Below, piece after piece: positions 33,683 through 37,478 of a stretch of DNA of 37,478 bases (the stretch's first letter is position 1; the number at the start of each line of letters is the position of its first letter). The notes below the pieces were generated by a model. The model saw only the letters and a list, made by a program, of their open reading frames with translations. It made no database searches and was not told the DNA's origin. Location: positions 1 to 37,478 of the forward strand of contig NZ_JAVBXR010000016.1 in the NCBI RefSeq assembly GCF_030824455.1, written 5' to 3'. The position numbers and the translations under genes are program-made. Source of the stretch: Desulfobulbus sp. (GTDB lineage Bacteria > Desulfobacterota > Desulfobulbia > Desulfobulbales > Desulfobulbaceae).

Positions 33683-34606
33683 ATGCGACCACATGATCAC
33701 GAGGTTCTGATCCTCGACGGCGCCTGCGGCACCAATCTGCAGGAGATGCATATCCCGCTTTCGGCCTGGGAAGGGAAGGAGGGGTGCAATGAACTCCTCA
33801 ACCTGACCGCCCCGGAAAAAATAATTGAACTCCATGCAGGCTTTGTTGACGCCGGGGCGATGGTGATTGAAACCAACACCTTTGGCGCCAGCCGGATTGT
33901 TCTGGAAGAATACGGCCTGCAGGATCAGGTGGAGGCGATCAATCGCGCTGGAGTTGAAAACGCCCGCAAGGCCATCGGCGGCAAGACCAACACCTACATT
34001 GCCGGCTCCATTGGACCTGGCACCAAATTGCCCTCGCTTGGCCACATTTCGGTCGACGATCTGGCCCGTGCCTATGAGGAGCAGATTCGGGCGCTGGCCA
34101 TGGCCGGCGTGGATTTGCTGATCATCGAAACCTGTCAGGATCTGCTGCAGATTAAAACCGCCATGATCACCTGTTTCGAGACGCTGGAGAAATTGCATCT
34201 TTCGATTCCGGTGCTGGCTTCGGTCACCATTGAACGGACCGGCACCATGCTGGTCGGCACCGACATCGCCGCCGCCGCCGTCACCTTCGAGCCCTACCCG
34301 ATCTTCTCCCTTGGGCTTAACTGCGCCACCGGGCCCATGGACATGGAATCCCACATCCGCTACCTCAGCCGCAACTGGCCGGGCCGCATCTCCTGCGTTC
34401 CCAACCAGGGGTTGCCCGAGGTGCTCGACGGGCGAACCTGTTATCCCCTTGATCCGGAAACCTACGGGCGCGAAATGAAGCGTTTTGTCGCCGATTACGG
34501 TGTGAGCGTGGTCGGCGGGTGCTGCGGCACCACCCCGGCTCATATCCGCCAGTTGGTCAAAACCCTTGCAGGGGTGAAGCCGGCGGTTCGGGAGGTGAGC
34601 GCATGA
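33683..34606 (+). CDS. Methionine synthase, homocysteine-binding module
   Basis: A 307-residue protein equal to the first module of cobalamin-dependent methionine synthase. It binds homocysteine through a zinc ion held by three cysteines, here in GLNCATGP and GGCCGTTPAH (about residues 213 and 273-274). The N-terminal motif ILDGACGTNLQ and ETNTFGAS agree with MetH and BHMT domains. In E. coli MetH this module is fused to the rest; here it is a separate gene whose TGA overlaps the ATG of the next (ATGA). The two proteins must work together. There is no clear ribosome site before ATG 33683. Confidence 0.9.
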   Translation: MRPHDHEVLILDGACGTNLQEMHIPLSAWEGKEGCNELLNLTAPEKIIELHAGFVDAGAMVIETNTFGASRIVLEEYGLQDQVEAINRAGVENARKAIGGKTNTYIAGSIGPGTKLPSLGHISVDDLARAYEEQIRALAMAGVDLLIIETCQDLLQIKTAMITCFETLEKLHLSIPVLASVTIERTGTMLVGTDIAAAAVTFEPYPIFSLGLNCATGPMDMESHIRYLSRNWPGRISCVPNQGLPEVLDGRTCYPLDPETYGREMKRFVADYGVSVVGGCCGTTPAHIRQLVKTLAGVKPAVREVSA

Positions 34607-37053
34607 AGCCTTCGGTTGCCAGTCTGTATCAGGCCGTTGAACTGCAGCAGGAAATTCCGCCGCTGTTGATTGGCGAGCGGGCTAACGCCAACGGGTCGAA
34701 AAAGTTTCGTGAATTGCTCCTAGCCGACGATTACGAGAGTTGTCTGAAAATCGCCGTGGAGCAGGAGAACAAAGGGGCTCATATCGTTGATCTGTGCACC
34801 GCCTACGCCGGCAGGGATGAGAGGAAGGATTTGACAACCCTGGTGCGGCTATGCGCCAACGCCCTCAAAGCCCCGCTGATGATTGATTCGACCACGCCGG
34901 AATGCATTGAGGAATGCCTGCGCATCTACCCAGGGCGGGCCATTGTCAATTCGATTAATCTCGAGGATGGAGGCGTTAACATCCGCCGCATATGTCGGGC
35001 AGCCAAAAAATACGGCGCCGCCGTTGTTGCCTTAACCATTGACGAGAAGGGCATGGCTATGACCAGCGAGGAAAAGCTGCGCATCGCCAAGGCCATCCAT
35101 GCTATAGCCGTGGACGAATGCGGGCTGCGTTCCAAAGATCTGCTATTTGACTGTCTGACCTTCACCGTGGGTTCCGGCGACGCCACCCTGCGCGACGCGG
35201 CCATGCAAACCCTGGAGGGCATCCGCCGGATCAAGGCGGAACTTCCCGGGTGTCTGACGGTTTTGGGGTTGAGCAACATTTCCTTTGGCTTGGCGGCCCA
35301 TGCACGTCGCATCCTCAACTCGGTTTTTCTCAACCAAGCGGTGGAGGCCGGATTGGACGCCGCCATCGTCGACGCAGCAAAAATTGTGCCTCTGGCACGG
35401 ATATCGGCCGAGGATCGGGAGATCAGTCTCGACCTGCTCTATAATCGGCAAATATCGGGAGAAAAAGACCCGCTGATGCGATTCATCGAGCATTTCAGCG
35501 ACAAGTCGTCGGCCTCGTCGTCCGAGGATGAGGAAATTGTCAAAACGCCGGAAGAACAGCTGTTCAACAAAGTGCTGCATGGCGACAAGGACAGCCTGGA
35601 AGACATCCTCGCTATTTTGCGGGAACGGTTCAAGCCGATTAATATCATCAATCAGATCCTGGTTCCGGCCATGCGTCATGTGGGCGAACTGTTCGGCAAG
35701 GGCGAAATCCTCCTGCCCTTTGTTCTCCAGTCGGCCGAGGTGATGAAGGCCGCAGTCACGTTGCTGGAACCGCACATGGACAAAGCCGACGGCGGTACAG
35801 CCACCAAAATATTGCTGGCCACGGTTCAAGGCGACGTGCATGACATCGGCAAAAATTTGGTGGACATCATCCTCACCAACAACGGCTACAAAGTGTACAA
35901 CATCGGCATCAAGGTGCCGGCAGAGAAGGTCATCGAGAAGGCCAAGGAACATCAGGTCGATCTCATCGGGCTCAGCGGCCTGCTGGTCAAATCGGCATTA
36001 GTCATGCAAGATTCTCTGCCGCAGTACCGTGAAGCAGGGCTCAGTGTTCCGATTCTTCTCGGCGGAGCTGCCTTGACGCCCAAGTTTGTGGGCGAGTCGT
36101 GCGTTCCTGGATATGGCGGGCCTGTGGTCTACTGCGCCGACGCCTTTGCCGGGTTAAAGGCGGTTCAGGAATTCGAGGCCGGCACACTGACTTCGACTGT
36201 GTACGACGGGGCTGTCGCCATTAAACCGATGAAACCGGGGATCAAAGTGGTCGATGTTGATCGCGACAATCCAGTGCCCAAACCGCCGTTTCTCGGGCAA
36301 CGGTATGTGGAAAACATCGATCCGGCGCGCCTGTTTCCTTTAATCAACATTCAGGCGCTTTATCGTGGACGTTGGGGCTACCGTCGCGGCAAAATGAGGG
36401 CGGATGAGTATGGCCAATTGATTCAGGGGACTGTGCAACCGCTGTATGAAGAGTTGGTGCGGAAATCGCTTGCCGAGGGCTGGATCCAGCCCAAAGTAAG
36501 TTATGGCTATTTTCCCTGCTATTCTGAAGGCGAGAACCTTGTTGTCGAAGCGGAAGGCAAAGAACATCTTTTTTCCTTTCCTCGGCAGGCTTCAGCGCCT
36601 CATCTTTGCATTGCTGATTATTTCAAACCAGCCAAGGCTGGCGGAGACGTTGCGGGATTTTTCATCGTGACCATAGGGAGCCGGGTAGGGGAGGAGACGG
36701 CTCGATTGTACCAGACCAACGCTTACCACGATTATCTCATGCTGCATGGTTTCAGCGTGGAAGTGACTGATGCCCTGGCTGAGCACTGGCATGGCGTGAT
36801 GCGAGACGAACTTGGTATTGGCGGCAAACAACCGCAGGACTTGCACGGCGCGGTTACCCAGGATTATCAAGGATCGCGATACGGTTTCGGCTATCCGGCC
36901 TGTCCTGACCTGGACGCCCATAAACCCCTGTTCGCCTTTCTCAAACCTGAAGCCCTCGGCATATCTTTGACCGAAAACATGCAAATGGTTCCAGAGCAAA
37001 CCACGTCCGCGATTGTTGTTCATCATCCCCAGGCGAAATACTTCGCGGTGTAA
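34603..37053 (+). CDS. Methionine synthase, folate/cobalamin/activation modules
   Basis: The remaining three modules of MetH in one 816-residue protein. First, a pterin-binding barrel (about residues 20-270; LIGERANANGSKKF, MIDSTTPECIEECL, NSINLEDGG) accepts methyl-tetrahydrofolate. Next, the cobalamin cap (about 325-395) and cobalamin domain follow, with DVHDIGKN (His413, the lower axial ligand) and LIGLSGLLVKSA. Last, the activation domain (about 640-816) has IADYFKPAKAGGDVAG and SRYGFGYPACPD, the AdoMet-binding sequence of MetH. All parts needed for turnover and reactivation are present except homocysteine binding, which is encoded by the upstream gene. ATG 34603 is fixed by the overlap; the frame open to 34519 is not used. 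Confidence 0.94.
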   Translation: MKPSVASLYQAVELQQEIPPLLIGERANANGSKKFRELLLADDYESCLKIAVEQENKGAHIVDLCTAYAGRDERKDLTTLVRLCANALKAPLMIDSTTPECIEECLRIYPGRAIVNSINLEDGGVNIRRICRAAKKYGAAVVALTIDEKGMAMTSEEKLRIAKAIHAIAVDECGLRSKDLLFDCLTFTVGSGDATLRDAAMQTLEGIRRIKAELPGCLTVLGLSNISFGLAAHARRILNSVFLNQAVEAGLDAAIVDAAKIVPLARISAEDREISLDLLYNRQISGEKDPLMRFIEHFSDKSSASSSEDEEIVKTPEEQLFNKVLHGDKDSLEDILAILRERFKPINIINQILVPAMRHVGELFGKGEILLPFVLQSAEVMKAAVTLLEPHMDKADGGTATKILLATVQGDVHDIGKNLVDIILTNNGYKVYNIGIKVPAEKVIEKAKEHQVDLIGLSGLLVKSALVMQDSLPQYREAGLSVPILLGGAALTPKFVGESCVPGYGGPVVYCADAFAGLKAVQEFEAGTLTSTVYDGAVAIKPMKPGIKVVDVDRDNPVPKPPFLGQRYVENIDPARLFPLINIQALYRGRWGYRRGKMRADEYGQLIQGTVQPLYEELVRKSLAEGWIQPKVSYGYFPCYSEGENLVVEAEGKEHLFSFPRQASAPHLCIADYFKPAKAGGDVAGFFIVTIGSRVGEETARLYQTNAYHDYLMLHGFSVEVTDALAEHWHGVMRDELGIGGKQPQDLHGAVTQDYQGSRYGFGYPACPDLDAHKPLFAFLKPEALGISLTENMQMVPEQTTSAIVVHHPQAKYFAV

Positions 37054-37056
37054 ACA

Positions 37057-37230
37057 ATGATTTCATCAAGCGAACGATACATCTGCGCCAACTGCGGGTA
37101 CGTTTATGATCCCGCAGTTGGCGACCCCATGAATGTGATAGCGCCTGAAACCAGCTTTCAAGAGTTGCCGAAGGAGTGGGTCTGTCCCATGTGCTATGCC
37201 GCATGCGATCAATTTGACCCGCTTGATTGA
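37057..37230 (+). CDS. Rubredoxin
   Basis: A 57-residue one-iron electron carrier. It has the CxxC pair YICANCGYVYDPAVGDP (Cys10, Cys13) and WVCPMCYAACDQF (Cys43, Cys46), which hold iron with four cysteines. The second knuckle normally reads CPxCGxxKxxF; here it is CPMCYAACDQF, with Gly replaced by Tyr and an extra Cys50. ATG 37057 is 3 bases after the metH stop with no ribosome site of its own, so it is probably translated by coupling. It is too short for most gene callers at 60 residues. Rubredoxins serve oxidative stress defence and electron transfer in anaerobes. Confidence 0.92.
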   Translation: MISSSERYICANCGYVYDPAVGDPMNVIAPETSFQELPKEWVCPMCYAACDQFDPLD

Positions 37231-37259
37231 CACGGCGGGGTTGGGAGCTCGTCAGTAGA

Positions 37260-37296
37260 GTGATTGGCGCGCCACTCGTTACGGCGCGCCAATCAC
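37260..37296. terminator. Hairpin downstream of rubredoxin
   Basis: GTGATTGGCGCGCC (37260-37273) pairs perfectly with GGCGCGCCAATCAC (37283-37296) around a 9-base loop. It follows the rubredoxin stop by 30 bases. No T-run follows, so it may block or stabilise the 3' end rather than act as a standard terminator. Confidence 0.55.
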
Positions 37297-37360
37297 GCAT
37301 GCTTCCTTTACAGCCTTGAGAAGGATGCTCGTAAAAGACGTAAGGAGCCATTCCTCAGCA

Positions 37361-37402
37361 CAAAAAAAGCCCTTAGTGCAGCATAGCTGCACTAAGGGCT
37401 TT
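37361..37402 (-). terminator. rRNA operon terminator
   Basis: AAAGCCCTTAGTGCAGC (37366-37382) pairs perfectly with GCTGCACTAAGGGCTTT (37386-37402), loop ATA. On the minus strand the seven-A run (37362-37368) gives a U-run after the stem. It lies just past the 5S gene end, as expected for an rRNA operon read on the minus strand. Confidence 0.93.
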
Positions 37403-37412
37403 GGTAAAAAAT

Positions 37413-37478
37413 CGGCGGCGACCTACTCTCCCACATAGTCTCCCATGCAGTACCATCGGCGCTGAAGAGCTTAACTTC
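37413..37478 (-). rRNA. rrf: 5S ribosomal RNA (3' part)
   Basis: On the minus strand the sequence reads GAAGTTAAGCTCTTCAGCGC, then CCGATGGTACTGCATGGGAG, then ACTATGTGGGAGAGTAGGTC and GCCGCC. This is the conserved second half of bacterial 5S rRNA. About 66 bases are in the window; the 5' part continues beyond the right edge. The exact 3' end is estimated from the sequence before the terminator. Confidence 0.95.

Overview
The window looks like chromosomal core sequence from a sulfate- or sulfur-metabolising deltaproteobacterium (Desulfobacterota), most plausibly Desulfobulbales-like. That placement is inference. It rests on a DsrC with both C-terminal cysteines, a precorrin-2 dehydrogenase/ccsA/hemA operon as expected where siroheme is made, a rubredoxin, moderately high GC, and a sigma-54 promoter at a flagellar-type gene. 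I see no phage, insertion sequence, CRISPR array or tRNA.

Layout. 1-3919 (+): the conserved yidC (5' end cut off by the window) - jag/khpB - mnmE cluster. 4048-6369 (-): a SLOG-fold-like protein, then cmoB and cmoA, so two tRNA U34 modification systems (MnmE and CmoAB) are neighbours. 6673-7047 (+): a small secreted Cache-like protein, convergent with galE (-). 8299-11119 (+): a tautomerase, ligA, acylphosphatase and a small zinc-ribbon protein, ending at a bidirectional terminator shared with dsrC (-). 11796-18072 (+): ppiD and a very large SNF2 helicase, convergent with a GH17-GT2 beta-glucan synthase-like gene (-). 21038-23660 (-): surA, a rodZ-like gene and recO.

23880-26009 (+): a short flagellar rod-like protein behind a sigma-54 promoter, a TlpA thioredoxin, a 61-residue secreted cysteine protein and a methyltransferase. 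26101-30869 (+): a tightly overlapping six-gene tetrapyrrole operon (precorrin-2 dehydrogenase, ccsA, hemA, an unknown gene, a DUF2062 protein, a Gfo/Idh/MocA oxidoreductase). 30922-33394 (-): an AICAR-transformylase-only PurH and a short GlmU. 33683-37230 (+): methionine synthase split into two genes, followed after 3 bases by a rubredoxin. 37413-37478 (-): the 3' end of a 5S rRNA gene with its terminator.

How the parts connect. The tetrapyrrole operon can supply sirohydrochlorin for siroheme, the cofactor of the sulfite reductase that DsrC serves. PpiD, SurA and YidC are envelope-biogenesis factors. No complete new system stands out. The best leads are a nine-C tract between the -35 and -10 elements of dsrC, the orphan sigma-54-driven rod-like protein, the unknown gene fused by overlap to hemA, the small secreted proteins, and the modular rearrangements of MetH, PurH and GlmU.
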